This document shows positions 1 to 9,422 of a DNA stretch of 64,000 nucleotides, in pieces. Position numbers and translations under genes: made by a program. Origin of the DNA: CAZVED01 sp964626205 (GTDB lineage: Bacteria > Patescibacteriota > Patescibacteriia > SG8-24). The stretch's first letter is position 1. Every line of letters starts with the position of its first letter. The stretch spans positions 1 to 64,000 of the forward strand of contig CAZVED010000004.1 of the NCBI GenBank assembly GCA_964626205.1, given 5' to 3'. The notes beneath the pieces are model-generated. The model did no database searches. It had not been told where the DNA came from and was given only the letters and a program-made list of their open reading frames with translations.

Positions 1-3000
1 CAGACGGACAGCTCGCAGCCGTCTCTCCAGAGGCTTCGCAGATGCCGTTGCCGCAGATCCAGTTCGTACCGGAACTTGCAGCTGGTGTTGGAGACGGAGC
101 CGGCTCAGGTGTCGGTTCTGGTACTGGGGTCGGTTCAGGTTCGGGGGTAGGTTCCGGTGTCGGCTCAGGTGTCGGGGTTGGTTCGGGTGTTGGTTCCGGA
201 ACCGGAGTCGGCTCAGGTGTTGGCGTGGGTTCCGGTGTCGGCTCAGGCGTTGGGGTTGGCTCCGGAATCGGAGTCGGTTCTGGCTCCGGCGTCGGCTCGG
301 GAGTCGGTTCCGGCGTGGGTTCGACGAATGGTGCGGGCGCCGACGTTGCGAAGGAGTGGCCGCTGGAGCACACTGTCGTGTCACCAGAGGTAGAACATAC
401 CTGGTAATGATACGTCATCGACGATGCAAGTCCTGTGATCTCTCGCGCATGCGATGTCGTAAGCGTTGAGCTCGGCGCGGTCTGATACCCATAGCTCTCA
501 GTAAGCCCGAAACGGACGATGCTATTGCCAGAATAGTTCGTCTCCCAAGTAATCGTAGCAGACGATTCTGTCACGGCAGCAGCAACGTTCGTCACTGTGG
601 GGTTTGTAGGAACTGGCACGAACGGTTCCTCGGGTGCAGGTGTATCATCATCTGGTGTCGTGGGTTCGCCAGATGATCCAAGAGTCGTAAAGAACGCGTC
701 CGTCGAGCAGCTTTGGTTGGATGCAGAATCCGTGGAACAGACACGGAAATGGTACGTCGTCCCAGCGGCAAGTCCGGTCAATGTATGAGAGTGTGCTGTT
801 ACGTACGCGCCAACGTCATTATAAACCGAACCGTAGCCGGTCGTGAGACCGTATTCGATGCGGGTAGTTGAGGCTTCGTTGGTATCCCACGAAATCGCTG
901 CACTGTTCTCCGTGATAGCGGAGACGACGACGTTCGTGATGACAGGAGGCGTCGAGTCTGCAGGCGGATTTCCGCCGCCGCCAGCAGGAGGAGGCGGCAC
1001 GGGCGCATCAGGGAAGTCCCATGTCGTGATACGGTTGTTCATGAATTCTGAGACAAACAGCGTACCGCTCGAGGGGATGTAGGAGAGACCGCTTGCGGCG
1101 GAGATTCCCGACTGCGTAGTCGTTGCCGCGTTCGTCACGAAGTCAGGCTGCCCAAGAACACTATTCGCGTTCATTCCGTCTGTGATGCCGCCAGAGAGGT
1201 CATAGACGAGAACGCGATTGTTGGTCATGAATTCAGCAACGAAGAGATTCTCGTTGACGCTGTCATAATAGACACGCATCGGATCATCCATGCCGGATTG
1301 TGTCACTGCGCCTGTACTCGAGACGAAATCTGTCTGACCAAGCACATACGTCGCGTTCATGCCATCCGTGATGCCGCCAGAGATATCGAAGATAAGCACA
1401 CGGTTATTACCAAAGTCGGCGACATAGAGCAAATCCGTCGCTGGAGCATAGTGCACGCCGTACGGCGATGACATTCCTCCCTGCGTGGTCGTGCCAGTGC
1501 TCGTTACGAAGTCCGCTTGGCCGAGGACGTTCACCGCAGCCTCACCATCGGTAATCGCGGCGACATCATAGATAAGAACGCGGGAGTTTACGGCTTCAGC
1601 AACGAACAAGCGTTGTCCTGCGGTATCAATCGAAATGCCAATTGGTTGATTGACCCCGTTCTGCGTGGTGGCCGCGAGACTCGAGGTGAAGTTCGCCTGG
1701 CCGAGGACATAGATTGCATTCATGCCATCAGTAATCCCGCCCGATAGGTCATAGACGAGAACACGGTTGTTTGCCACGTCGGCGACATAGAGCAGTTCCT
1801 TCGTCGAGTCATATGCCGTATCGACTGCGCCGGACATGCCACTCTGTGTGGTCGCGCCGCCACCTGAGACGAAGTCCGCCTGACCGAGCACGTTCACCGC
1901 GGCCTCACCGTCGGTAATCCCGTCGGAAACGTCATAGACAAGAACACGGTTGTTGCCATAGTCCGCAACAAAAAGGAGGTCATTGATACTGTCGTGGGCA
2001 GAACCCGCAGGCGTTTGAAGACCACTCTGTGTCGTTGTTGCACCACTGCTCGTAAAGTCTGCCTGACCGAGCACATTGTTCGCCTGCAAAGCCGGAGTGA
2101 TGTCGAAATAGAGGACACGATTGTTGTTGACCTCCGCGACGTAAAGATGCTGTACGGCACCGTCGTTATGGAAGGCAACGCCAAACGGCGTATTCATTCC
2201 AGTCCTTGTTGTAGCGTTCAATGAGGACGTAAAATTCGGCTGACCATAGACGGCGGAGGCGTTCATTCCATCTGTGATACCACCAGAGATGTCGAAAACG
2301 GTAACACGGTGATTACCGAATTCCGTGACGAAATATCGTTCGTCAGTCGTGTCTACAGCGATGCCGGCAGGCGATGCCATTCCACTCTGTGTTGCCGCGC
2401 TACCATTGCTCGTAAAGTCCGCCTGGCCGAGGACGTTCACTGCGGCTTCACCGTCAGTGATTCCATCGGAGAGATCATAGATGAGGACACGGTTGTTTCC
2501 AGTGTCACCCACAAGCAGAAGCGCGTTGTTCGTATCATAGGAAATACCGTAGGCAGTAGACATCCCGCCCGCAGTCACTGCTGCGCCATTCGAGATAAAG
2601 TCCGCCTGACCGAGGACGTTCACCGCGGCTTCGCCGTCGGTAATAGACGCGACATCAAACACGAGGACGCGGTTGTTGCCGGCATCTGTGACGAACAGTC
2701 GGTCGGTTCCGGCATCGTAAGCGAGGGCAAGTGGCACTGACATTCCTGTTGCAGTGATCGCGTCACCGTTCGAGGTAAAGTCCGCCTGACCGAGCACGTT
2801 CACCGCGGCCTCACCGTCGGTAATAGACGCGACATCAAACACGAGGACGCGGTTGTTGCCAAGCTCGGCGACAAAGAGGCGCTGATTCACCGCATCATAA
2901 GCTGAGCCGATTGGCATGCTCATCCCTGTTACGGTGGTCGCAGCACCATTCGAGGTAAAGTCTGCCTGACCGAGGACGTTCACCGCGGCTTCGCCGTCAG

Positions 3001-6000
3001 TAACCCCGTCGGAGACGTCATACACCAGTACGCGATTATTCAGATGATCGGAGACAAACAATCGACCGCCGATTGCATCGATGGATGTACCGCCAGTGCC
3101 GCTGAGTCCTGCAGCCGTGGTCGCGGCGCCATTGCTGGTGAAGTCTGCCTGGCCGAGGACGTTGTCAGCTTCAATACCGCTTCCAGCACCGGGGCAATCC
3201 CCGATTCCTCCGCCACCCTCAAAAATCATCATGCGGTTATTCCCGCGGTCCGGCACATAGAGACGGTCATTCCCACCATCATACGCTAACCCGTCAGCGT
3301 TTGGGTTCAAGTTGAACGTACTCTGTGTCGTACCGCCCCCGGTTGCGGTGAAGTTCGCTTGGCCGAGAACATAGGCGGCACTGGCACCGTTGGTAAGGCC
3401 GCAACTCAGATTGTAGATAAGGACGCGATCGTGAGCGTTCGCATCCGCCACGAACAGCCGATTGTTCGTGGCATCATATTCGAGTCCGGCAGGCGCCCCC
3501 ATTCCGCTCTGCGTTGCCGCAACGCCTGAACTCGTGAAATCTGATTGACCGAGAACGAAGCTTGCATTCATTCCGTTCGTGATACCACCAGAGATGTCGT
3601 AGACAAGCGTACGGACATTACCTCCATCAGCGACAAAGAGGCGGTCGCTCGTCGAGTCATACGTAAGCCCCACAGGACTGTTCATGCCGCTCTGGGTCGT
3701 TGCAGAAAGGCTCGAGGTGAAGTCTGCTTGGCCAAGGACGTTGGTCGCTGCGGCACCATTTGCAAGCGTGGAGACGGCATCAAACACCAAGACGCGGTTC
3801 GCGCCGCTATGAGCAGCAAAGAGGCGGTCGTTGTCCGGATCATAGGCAAGCGCAAACGCCTGGAAAAGCGTTTGTGTAGTGCCCAAGGCATTCGAAGTGA
3901 AGTCCGCTTGGCCGAGGACCTTGATTGCCGCTTCGCCATTGGTGATTGACGCGACATCGAAAGCAAGGATGCGGTTGGAGTTGCTACCACTCGTACCGTT
4001 CGCAACATAGAGGATATTGCGAACGCTGTCATATGCAAGTGCCGTCACCCACCCCATGTTCGATGCGGTAGTGGGGCTGACGCCGCTGATAGCGAAATCT
4101 GGCTTGCCCAGCACGTAGTCCGGCACTCGATCGATGAGGTTATTGCTTATATCGAGGTTGTAGACGAGGACGCGACCAGCGGCATAATTACCGTCCGCGG
4201 TGTCCGCGACGAAAAGTCGATGATTAACGGTATCGATTGCAACGTCTGCCGCGCCACGGAACGTAGCGCGTGAAAAGTTCGTAGCGCTCGGTCCGAACGA
4301 TGGTGTACAGAGGCCAGTGGCAGCATCTTCACTACAAGGGCCGAGGCTATCACTTGCCATCATGCCGTTCGCAAGAAGGTGGTCCGTCACTTCGAAAACG
4401 GAAACGCGTCGATTCTCGCGTTCAGCGACATAGAGACGGCCCGTGGCGGGATCGAACGTGCTATGAAACGGGAATGCCATACCGGTCGCTGTCGTTGCGG
4501 CAGCACCCGAGGTAAAGTTCGCCTGTCCGAGTACTGCAATCGCATTCTCGCCGTTCGTGATGCTCGCAACATCAAAGACCATCACCCGATTTGAGAAAAA
4601 GTCAGCGACAAAGAGGCGGTCGGTAATCGGATCGTATCCCATACCGCTCGGACTACTGAACTTTGATTGTGTGACACCCGATGAGCTGGACGTGAAATCC
4701 GTCTGACCAAGCACGTTAATCGCCGCTTCACCATTCGTGATGGAGGCGACATCGTAGACGGTAACGCGGTTGGAATCCTGGGCGACAAAGAGGCGGTTAC
4801 CCGTATTATTAACAGCAATCCCGAGGACACCAGACATCCCTGTCTGGGTCGTAGAAGATGTATTACTTATGAAATCCGGCTGGCCGAGTACATACGTTGC
4901 GTTCATGCCATCCGTAATCGCACCGGAAAGGTCAAAAACAAGGACTCGATTATTGGATACGTCTCCGACATAGAGCCTGTCGTAGACTGGGTCATAGACA
5001 ATTGGGTTGTTGCCATTGAATTTGGAGGCGCTAAGCCCAGGGGTGCTGGACGTGAAATCTGCTTGGCCGAGGACGTTCACCGCAGCCTCTCCATTGGTGA
5101 TAGCAGCAACATCAAAAACCGTAATACGATGGTTGCCGTACTCCGAAACGAACAGGCGTTGATTATTCGGATCGTAAGCGACATTGGCGGGATTCCTGAG
5201 GCCAGTCTGCGTCGTTGCGGCCACGCTCGAAATGAAATCTGCCTGACCGAGGACGGCAGTGGCGTTCTCACCATCGGTAACACCGTCCGAGACATTATAG
5301 ACAAGGACGCGGTTATTGAAGTTGTCCGCAACGAACAGTCGATTATTAATCTGGTCGAGCGCCGAACCTTGCGGCCCCACCATGCCGCCCTGCGTCGTCG
5401 CGGAGACGCTGGAGGTGAGGTTCGCCTGGCCGAGGACGTTCGTGGCAGCCATACCGGTAGCAAGGAGGTCGTCTGTAATAACGAAGGAGACGGTGCGCTG
5501 ATTACCAAAATCCGCAACATAGACAACGGAACCATCGCTGCTAACAACGACGTTGTGTGGAGCTGAAAGGCGGTCCTGTGCAGTACCAGAGGTCCCTGAG
5601 GTAAAGTTTGCCTGTCCTAGTACAGCAACGGCATTCTCGCCGTTCGTGATGGATGCAACATCGTAGACCAGAGTACGGTGATTGCTTTGATCCGTTACAT
5701 ACAGACGGTCATATGTCGCATCGTAAGCGACTCCATGGGGAGTATTCATCCCATTCTGCGTCGTAGCGCTTCCACTCGAGGTGAAGTCTGCTTGTCCTAG
5801 TACAGCAACGGCATTCTCACCGTTCGTGATGGAGGCGACATCGAAAACGAGAACGCGGTTGTTGTCAGAATCCGTCGCAAAGAGGTGCTGGCCGACTTCG
5901 TCGTATGCAAGCGCCTTGATGTTGCCAAAGCTCGCAGCGGTCGTACCGCCAATTCCACCAGTCACGAAATCGTTCTTGCCGAGAACAAAGCTCGCATCCA

Positions 6001-6766
6001 TTCCATCAGTAATGCCGCCAGAGAGATCGAAAACGAGGATACGGTAGTTGTTGATGTCTGCAACGAACAACCGTTCATTGACTGAGTCGTAGGCAACGCC
6101 ACTCGCATTCTGAAATCCTGACTGCGTCGTAGCGCTTCCACTCGAGGTGAAGTCTACTTGACCGAGCACGTTCACCGCAGCCTGGCCGTTCGAGAGGATT
6201 GAGGTATCGAATACGAGCACACGACTTCGTGAGGCGTCCGTTGCAAAAAGGCGATCATTGACCGGATCGTATGCCATTTGGCTGCCCGCACCACAAATAT
6301 TGCTAGCTGATGCCGTGCCGCATGACGCGAAGGAGTTGAAGTCGGTCTGCCCAAGAATGAAGTCCGCAAACGCATCGATTGGTCTGTTATCTGCATCAAG
6401 GTTGTAGACAAAGATGCGCTCCGATGCGAAGTCGCTTTCTTCACCACGAACGAACAGACGATTATGGACAGAATCAAGAGTGGCTGTCCGCGGGTTGATC
6501 TTGCGATACGCAGGAGAACCGTAGATGCCATCTTTCGTGTAGAGGGGGGAAAGCGAGTCTGTGACGTTCAAATCGTACTGACCAAGCAGGTCAACGGCGT
6601 TCATTCCGTTCGTGAACTCGGCATGGGCTGGCTGAACGAAAATGACGAACAGTATGGAAACGGCGGTAAGAAGAGCGGCTAGGGCAACAAAAATACCCCT
6701 AAAAAGAGGAGTTGCCTTGGAAGGTATGCCGAAAATTATTTGAGCTTGCGCCTTGAAAAAGTGCAT
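1..6766 (-). CDS. giant secreted NHL-like repeat protein with FN3 and Pro-rich stalk (3' end beyond window)
   Basis: An open frame starts at the ATG at 6764-6766 and stays open to base 1, about 2255 codons, with the C-terminus off the window. Residues about 22-46 form a hydrophobic segment followed by an A-H-A signal-peptidase-like site. About 30 copies of a V-L-G-Q-x-D-F motif follow at roughly 180-nt (60-residue) spacing, each with an [14 protein letters not shown] strand pattern typical of NHL-like beta-propeller blades. Two fibronectin-III-like domains (about 950-400), a Pro-Thr-Glu-rich stalk (about 340-70) and a Cys-rich C-G-N-G-I-C-E motif (about 60-1) follow. The role is inferred to be a cell-surface or adhesion protein; no enzymatic motif was seen. 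It has its own promoter and reads away from the flavoprotein gene. Confidence 0.88.
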   Translation of the reverse strand, partial: MHFFKAQAQIIFGIPSKATPLFRGIFVALAALLTAVSILFVIFVQPAHAEFTNGMNAVDLLGQYDLNVTDSLSPLYTKDGIYGSPAYRKINPRTATLDSVHNRLFVRGEESDFASERIFVYNLDADNRPIDAFADFILGQTDFNSFASCGTASASNICGAGSQMAYDPVNDRLFATDASRSRVLVFDTSILSNGQAAVNVLGQVDFTSSGSATTQSGFQNASGVAYDSVNERLFVADINNYRILVFDLSGGITDGMDASFVLGKNDFVTGGIGGTTAASFGNIKALAYDEVGQHLFATDSDNNRVLVFDVASITNGENAVAVLGQADFTSSGSATTQNGMNTPHGVAYDATYDRLYVTDQSNHRTLVYDVASITNGENAVAVLGQANFTSGTSGTAQDRLSAPHNVVVSSDGSVVYVADFGNQRTVSFVITDDLLATGMAATNVLGQANLTSSVSATTQGGMVGPQGSALDQINNRLFVADNFNNRVLVYNVSDGVTDGENATAVLGQADFISSVAATTQTGLRNPANVAYDPNNQRLFVSEYGNHRITVFDVAAITNGEAAVNVLGQADFTSSTPGLSASKFNGNNPIVYDPVYDRLYVGDVSNNRVLVFDLSGAITDGMNATYVLGQPDFISNTSSTTQTGMSGVLGIAVNNTGNRLFVAQDSNRVTVYDVASITNGEAAINVLGQTDFTSSSSGVTQSKFSSPSGMGYDPITDRLFVADFFSNRVMVFDVASITNGENAIAVLGQANFTSGAAATTATGMAFPFHSTFDPATGRLYVAERENRRVSVFEVTDHLLANGMMASDSLGPCSEDAATGLCTPSFGPSATNFSRATFRGAADVAIDTVNHRLFVADTADGNYAAGRVLVYNLDISNNLIDRVPDYVLGKPDFAISGVSPTTASNMGWVTALAYDSVRNILYVANGTSGSNSNRILAFDVASITNGEAAIKVLGQADFTSNALGTTQTLFQAFALAYDPDNDRLFAAHSGANRVLVFDAVSTLANGAAATNVLGQADFTSSLSATTQSGMNSPVGLTYDSTSDRLFVADGGNVRTLVYDISGGITNGMNASFVLGQSDFTSSGVAATQSGMGAPAGLEYDATNNRLFVADANAHDRVLIYNLSCGLTNGASAAYVLGQANFTATGGGTTQSTFNLNPNADGLAYDGGNDRLYVPDRGNNRMMIFEGGGGIGDCPGAGSGIEADNVLGQADFTSNGAATTAAGLSGTGGTSIDAIGGRLFVSDHLNNRVLVYDVSDGVTDGEAAVNVLGQADFTSNGAATTVTGMSMPIGSAYDAVNQRLFVAELGNNRVLVFDVASITDGEAAVNVLGQADFTSNGDAITATGMSVPLALAYDAGTDRLFVTDAGNNRVLVFDVASITDGEAAVNVLGQADFISNGAAVTAGGMSTAYGISYDTNNALLLVGDTGNNRVLIYDLSDGITDGEAAVNVLGQADFTSNGSAATQSGMASPAGIAVDTTDERYFVTEFGNHRVTVFDISGGITDGMNASAVYGQPNFTSSLNATTRTGMNTPFGVAFHNDGAVQHLYVAEVNNNRVLYFDITPALQANNVLGQADFTSSGATTTQSGLQTPAGSAHDSINDLLFVADYGNNRVLVYDVSDGITDGEAAVNVLGQADFVSGGGATTQSGMSGAVDTAYDSTKELLYVADVANNRVLVYDLSGGITDGMNAIYVLGQANFTSSLAATTQNGVNQPIGISIDTAGQRLFVAEAVNSRVLIYDVAAITDGEAAVNVLGQADFVTSTGTTTQGGMSSPYGVHYAPATDLLYVADFGNNRVLIFDISGGITDGMNATYVLGQTDFVSSTGAVTQSGMDDPMRVYYDSVNENLFVAEFMTNNRVLVYDLSGGITDGMNANSVLGQPDFVTNAATTTQSGISAASGLSYIPSSGTLFVSEFMNNRITTWDFPDAPVPPPPAGGGGNPPADSTPPVITNVVVSAITENSAAISWDTNEASTTRIEYGLTTGYGSVYNDVGAYVTAHSHTLTGLAAGTTYHFRVCSTDSASNQSCSTDAFFTTLGSSGEPTTPDDDTPAPEEPFVPVPTNPTVTNVAAAVTESSATITWETNYSGNSIVRFGLTESYGYQTAPSSTLTTSHAREITGLASSMTYHYQVCSTSGDTTVCSSGHSFATSAPAPFVEPTPEPTPEPTPEPEPTPIPEPTPTPEPTPEPTPTPEPTPVPEPTPEPTPTPEPTPEPTPEPEPTPVPEPTPEPAPSPTPAASSGTNWICGNGICEASGETAASCPS
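1140..6650 (-). repeat. about 30 tandem NHL-like coding repeats, ~180 nt period
   Basis: The G-Q-A-D-F coding core recurs about every 180 nt, for example near 1520, 1700, 1890, 2070, 2240, 2430, 2610, 2790, 2970 and 3150. Some neighbours are almost identical at the DNA level (compare 2613-2681 with 2793-2861), which suggests recent duplication or gene conversion within the array. Thirty blades would suffice for about five six- or seven-bladed propellers. Confidence 0.85.
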
Positions 6767-6828
6767 ATTTGGCCAAATTTGAGCTTTTATTTTTGTTTCC
6801 AATGCTTTCTTTGCTTCTGTCCTCACTG

Positions 6829-6857
6829 AGCTTATCACAAACTAAGCTTATTTTCAA
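6829..6857 (-). promoter_or_regulatory. promoter of the NHL-repeat gene
   Basis: On the minus strand TTGAAA (6857-6852) and TAAGCT (6834-6829) are separated by 17 bp. The predicted start leaves a leader of about 55 nt before the ATG at 6766. Confidence 0.5.
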
Positions 6858-6879
6858 GCCCTATTGGTTTGTACAAAGC

Positions 6880-6909
6880 AAAAAAAACGACCCTTTTGGG
6901 TCATTTTTT
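6880..6909 (-). terminator. terminator after the flavoprotein gene
   Basis: The hairpin GACCC-TTTT-GGGTC has an A-tract on one side and a T-tract on the other, so it can act in both directions. It lies just downstream of the minus-strand gene ending at 6983. Confidence 0.7.
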
Positions 6910-6982
6910 GTTCAAAACTGTCTTGTGAGTAAAATGTGGATGACTGTCTTTTTAAGCTCAAAAATCTGAGCTTACCAACATC

Positions 6983-8182
6983 TTATCCACCAGATTCTAA
7001 AAACGTTTTTCCTTCGGTGTCCGTCCACAGAATCCGTTTCTCGATAAGCTCAGTGATCCATGCCCTATCTGTGAAGGGTCCGATGCAAGTTGCGGCGATA
7101 GCACGGCCACCTTTGATAAAGATTTGTACAATTTGTCCACAGCCATTATCGCGTACGATACGCTTATCTGGAGCGATATCTGTCGCTCCAAGGAAGGCTA
7201 GCGGGAGTCCAAAGCAAGAAATGGAATATGAGGTAACGCGTGAGAAGGGCGCCGGATTCCCAGTCATATTCTCCCCTGCTAGCTTGGCTTGGAAGAGCGC
7301 GTTCTGCCAGTTACCGACCACGTGATGCTCCCCAACGAGCGGGTCGAAAAACTCTGCCGCGTCCCCTGCCGCATATACGTCCGGAACGTTCGTCCGAAGC
7401 TCGGCATCTGTCACCACACCGCGGCGCGTCTCGATTCCGGAACCTTTCAAGAAGCTAACATTCGCGTCGATGCCGATGCCGAGTCCGACCGTTTGCGCAT
7501 GGATCTCCGCGCCGTCGGACGCGCACACAACGGTCGCGTCGCCTTCGTGGCGCACGCTCACGACCTCGACATCCGTCCGCACGTCGATCCCATGTTCCCG
7601 CAGCACCCCGCTCAGCGCACGCTTGCTCGCAGCATCAAGCACGGAAGAGAAGAATCCGTCCTTGCGCAACAAGGCGACGACCTCGCACCCGCGCTGCGCA
7701 TACGACATGATGAGTTCGAGCGCGATGAAGCCTCCGCCAATGACGGCAGACGTTCCTTTCGGCGCCGCGGCGACCTCGCGCGCATCTTCGATGGTCTGCA
7801 GACGTTGTACGGTAATGTTCTCCGCACCGTCGCAGGTGAGACGTTTCGGCGTACCACCAGTCGCAATGAGGAGCTTGGAATACCCGAAAACATTGGCGTC
7901 GCTCGTGGTGACCGTTTTTGTTGCCGTGTCGATATGCGTCACCGAAACACCACGTCGAACATCAATGCGTTGTTCTACGAATGCTTCGTCACGCTTGAGC
8001 CAGATCTTTTCTTCGCCAACCTTACCGCGAACGACGTGCGGCAAGAGTACGCGCGAATACGTGAGGTGCGACTCTTCGCCGATGACAAGAATCGATCCGT
8101 CAGGATCGTTCTTGCGAATCGTCTCCGCTGCGGTCGCGCCGCAGATACCGAGACCGATGATGATGTAGTCGTATCGCTGCAC
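6983..8182 (-). CDS. FAD/NAD(P)-dependent ferredoxin or rubredoxin reductase-like oxidoreductase
   Basis: The 399-residue product opens with a dinucleotide-binding G-x-G-x-x-G segment (I-I-G-L-G-I-C-G). It has a second one, A-V-I-G-G-G-F-I-A-L-E-L, in the middle, and a Y-A-A-G-D-A-A-E motif that contacts FAD, the order seen in class I pyridine-nucleotide-disulfide-type reductases of the ferredoxin/rubredoxin reductase group. No C-x4-C redox disulfide is seen at the FAD domain. GTG at 8182 was chosen because GGAGGA sits just upstream and because a longer start would run into the ferredoxin gene, which ends 11 nt upstream at 8194. The pair is probably one transcript that moves electrons between NAD(P)H and the ferredoxin. 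The substrate is unknown. Confidence 0.85.
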   Translation of the reverse strand: MQRYDYIIIGLGICGATAAETIRKNDPDGSILVIGEESHLTYSRVLLPHVVRGKVGEEKIWLKRDEAFVEQRIDVRRGVSVTHIDTATKTVTTSDANVFGYSKLLIATGGTPKRLTCDGAENITVQRLQTIEDAREVAAAPKGTSAVIGGGFIALELIMSYAQRGCEVVALLRKDGFFSSVLDAASKRALSGVLREHGIDVRTDVEVVSVRHEGDATVVCASDGAEIHAQTVGLGIGIDANVSFLKGSGIETRRGVVTDAELRTNVPDVYAAGDAAEFFDPLVGEHHVVGNWQNALFQAKLAGENMTGNPAPFSRVTSYSISCFGLPLAFLGATDIAPDKRIVRDNGCGQIVQIFIKGGRAIAATCIGPFTDRAWITELIEKRILWTDTEGKTFLESGG

Positions 8183-8193
8183 GATTCCTCCGG

Positions 8194-8436
8194 TCACTCG
8201 GTGGGGTAGATCTGGTTGCCGTCCTCGTCGTACACGAAGATGGCCTTCGTCGGACACGACTCCGCGCCCATGAGCACGGTGTCCGGGTCGTCGCCATGCG
8301 GATCGATGACGACCGCCTTGTTTTCATCGTCCATGCGGAACGTCTTCATCGCAAGCACGGCGCAGGTCGCTGCACCGATGCAAAGGTCGCGATCCACGAC
8401 GACCTTGGAGATTTTGAGGGGTTTTTTGTCGGCCAT
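8194..8436 (-). CDS. small [3Fe-4S]/[4Fe-4S] ferredoxin
   Basis: The 80-residue acidic protein contains D-x-x-L-C-I-G-A-A-T-C near residues 15-24 and E-S-C-P-T-K-A-I near 59-66. A C-x5-x-C pair plus a distant C-P is the pattern of single-cluster ferredoxins, where only three cysteines suggest a 3Fe-4S cluster or a 4Fe-4S cluster with a non-Cys ligand. It is first in a two-gene operon with the flavoprotein reductase, so the two are likely physiological partners. The final acceptor is not in the window. Confidence 0.85.
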   Translation of the reverse strand: MADKKPLKISKVVVDRDLCIGAATCAVLAMKTFRMDDENKAVVIDPHGDDPDTVLMGAESCPTKAIFVYDEDGNQIYPTE

Positions 8437-8485
8437 AGTGCCTCAAGTGTGCGCTTCGGTGGGAGGCTCGTCAAGATTCCTTCCG

Positions 8486-8494
8486 TGCTATAGT
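8486..8494 (+). promoter_or_regulatory. extended -10 element before the C39-like peptidase
   Basis: TGC-TATAGT matches an extended -10 box and ends 16 nt before the ATG at 8511, leaving a leader of only about 10 nt. No good -35 box was seen. Confidence 0.45.
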
Positions 8495-8510
8495 ATCCTC
8501 CGATACGCCT

Positions 8511-9392
8511 ATGCGCCGAAACCGCGAATCATCCGCATTTCCCCTCTTCGTCCTCCTTATCGTCGCCGCAAGCTTCGGTGGAGCGGTTTTCAAGTACCGC
8601 GGAGACCTCCATGAAGCGTACTTCCGGTGGCAGGTCGGACCTGTTCCGGAGCCGATGAGCCGGGCGGAATTCATCGAAATTGCGCTAAAAGATGCGCTGG
8701 ATGCGCTTCCGGAAGCCGAGCCTGAACAGCTTGAAACGCCGCCTATCGACGAGCCAGATGTCGAGCCCGTGGACAATGTCGAAGTTATCCCCAAAACTGT
8801 GGATAACACGACAGTCTCTGGTCAAATTCCCGCACAAATGAACCTCCGTATCCCTTTCGTAGTCCAAGCTCCGAACGGCGTTTGGGATGCCATTCATGAG
8901 GATGCTTGCGAAGAAGCCTCGCTTATCATGCTCCAGGCGTACCTGACGGATGAAGCGACCGTGACCGTTGAGGAAGCATTGGAGCGAATTCAGGCCTTGG
9001 TTGCCACCCAAATGGAGATCTTTGGCTACTTTGAGAGCACCTCCGCAGCACAGGTCGTTGAACTCATGAAGGAACACTACGACTACGATAAGCTCGTCGT
9101 AGAACCCCTCGACTCCATCGATAGCCTCAAAACAGCTGTTGCGCGCGGGTACCCGGTCATCGTCCCTGCGGATGGACGCGTACTCGACAACCCGTTCTTC
9201 TCCGGTGATGGACCTGAATACCACATGGTCGTTGTCAAAGGGTATACATCGACACACATCATCACGCACGACCCCGGCACCAAACGTGGGGCTGATTTCC
9301 TCTACACGTACGCAAATTTCCTTGATGCAGCGCACGACTGGAACGATGGTGACGTTCAAAACGGAGAAAAAGTCATGATTGTCGTCCGATAG
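8511..9392 (+). CDS. membrane-anchored C39-like cysteine peptidase domain protein
   Basis: The 293-residue protein has an N-terminal hydrophobic anchor (about 11-28), an acidic Pro/Glu-rich linker (about 60-110) and a C-terminal papain-fold domain. Putative catalytic residues are the Cys in E-D-A-C-E-E-A-S, the His in E-Y-H-M-V-V-V-K-G-Y and the Asp in T-H-D-P-G-T, the arrangement of peptidase C39-like (C39_2) families. It is probably exported and faces outside, acting on peptides or cell-wall cross-links, but its substrate cannot be read from the sequence. It is not next to an ABC transporter, so a bacteriocin-processing role is unlikely. Confidence 0.8.
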   Translation: MRRNRESSAFPLFVLLIVAASFGGAVFKYRGDLHEAYFRWQVGPVPEPMSRAEFIEIALKDALDALPEAEPEQLETPPIDEPDVEPVDNVEVIPKTVDNTTVSGQIPAQMNLRIPFVVQAPNGVWDAIHEDACEEASLIMLQAYLTDEATVTVEEALERIQALVATQMEIFGYFESTSAAQVVELMKEHYDYDKLVVEPLDSIDSLKTAVARGYPVIVPADGRVLDNPFFSGDGPEYHMVVVKGYTSTHIITHDPGTKRGADFLYTYANFLDAAHDWNDGDVQNGEKVMIVVR

Positions 9393-9403
9393 TCGGCTCA
9401 GTG

Positions 9404-9412
9404 TGCTATACT
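9404..9412 (+). promoter_or_regulatory. extended -10 of the histidine kinase gene (leaderless)
   Basis: TGC-TATACT ends 10 nt before the ATG at 9423, so transcription should begin within a few bases of the start codon. Confidence 0.55.
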
Positions 9413-9422
9413 GAGACCGATT

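Noticed and set aside
60..340. Plus-strand Gly/Ser/Val-rich open frames
   Set aside because: They mirror the Pro/Thr/Glu-rich stalk of the minus-strand giant protein and have no start signals of their own.
1140..6650. Regular repeats as a possible CRISPR array
   Set aside because: The period is about 180 nt and continuous in one reading frame; there are no short identical repeats separated by unique spacers.
7289..8209. 306-codon plus-strand open frame opposite the flavoprotein
   Set aside because: It is a shadow of a recognisable reductase; the product has no known motif and no ribosome site.
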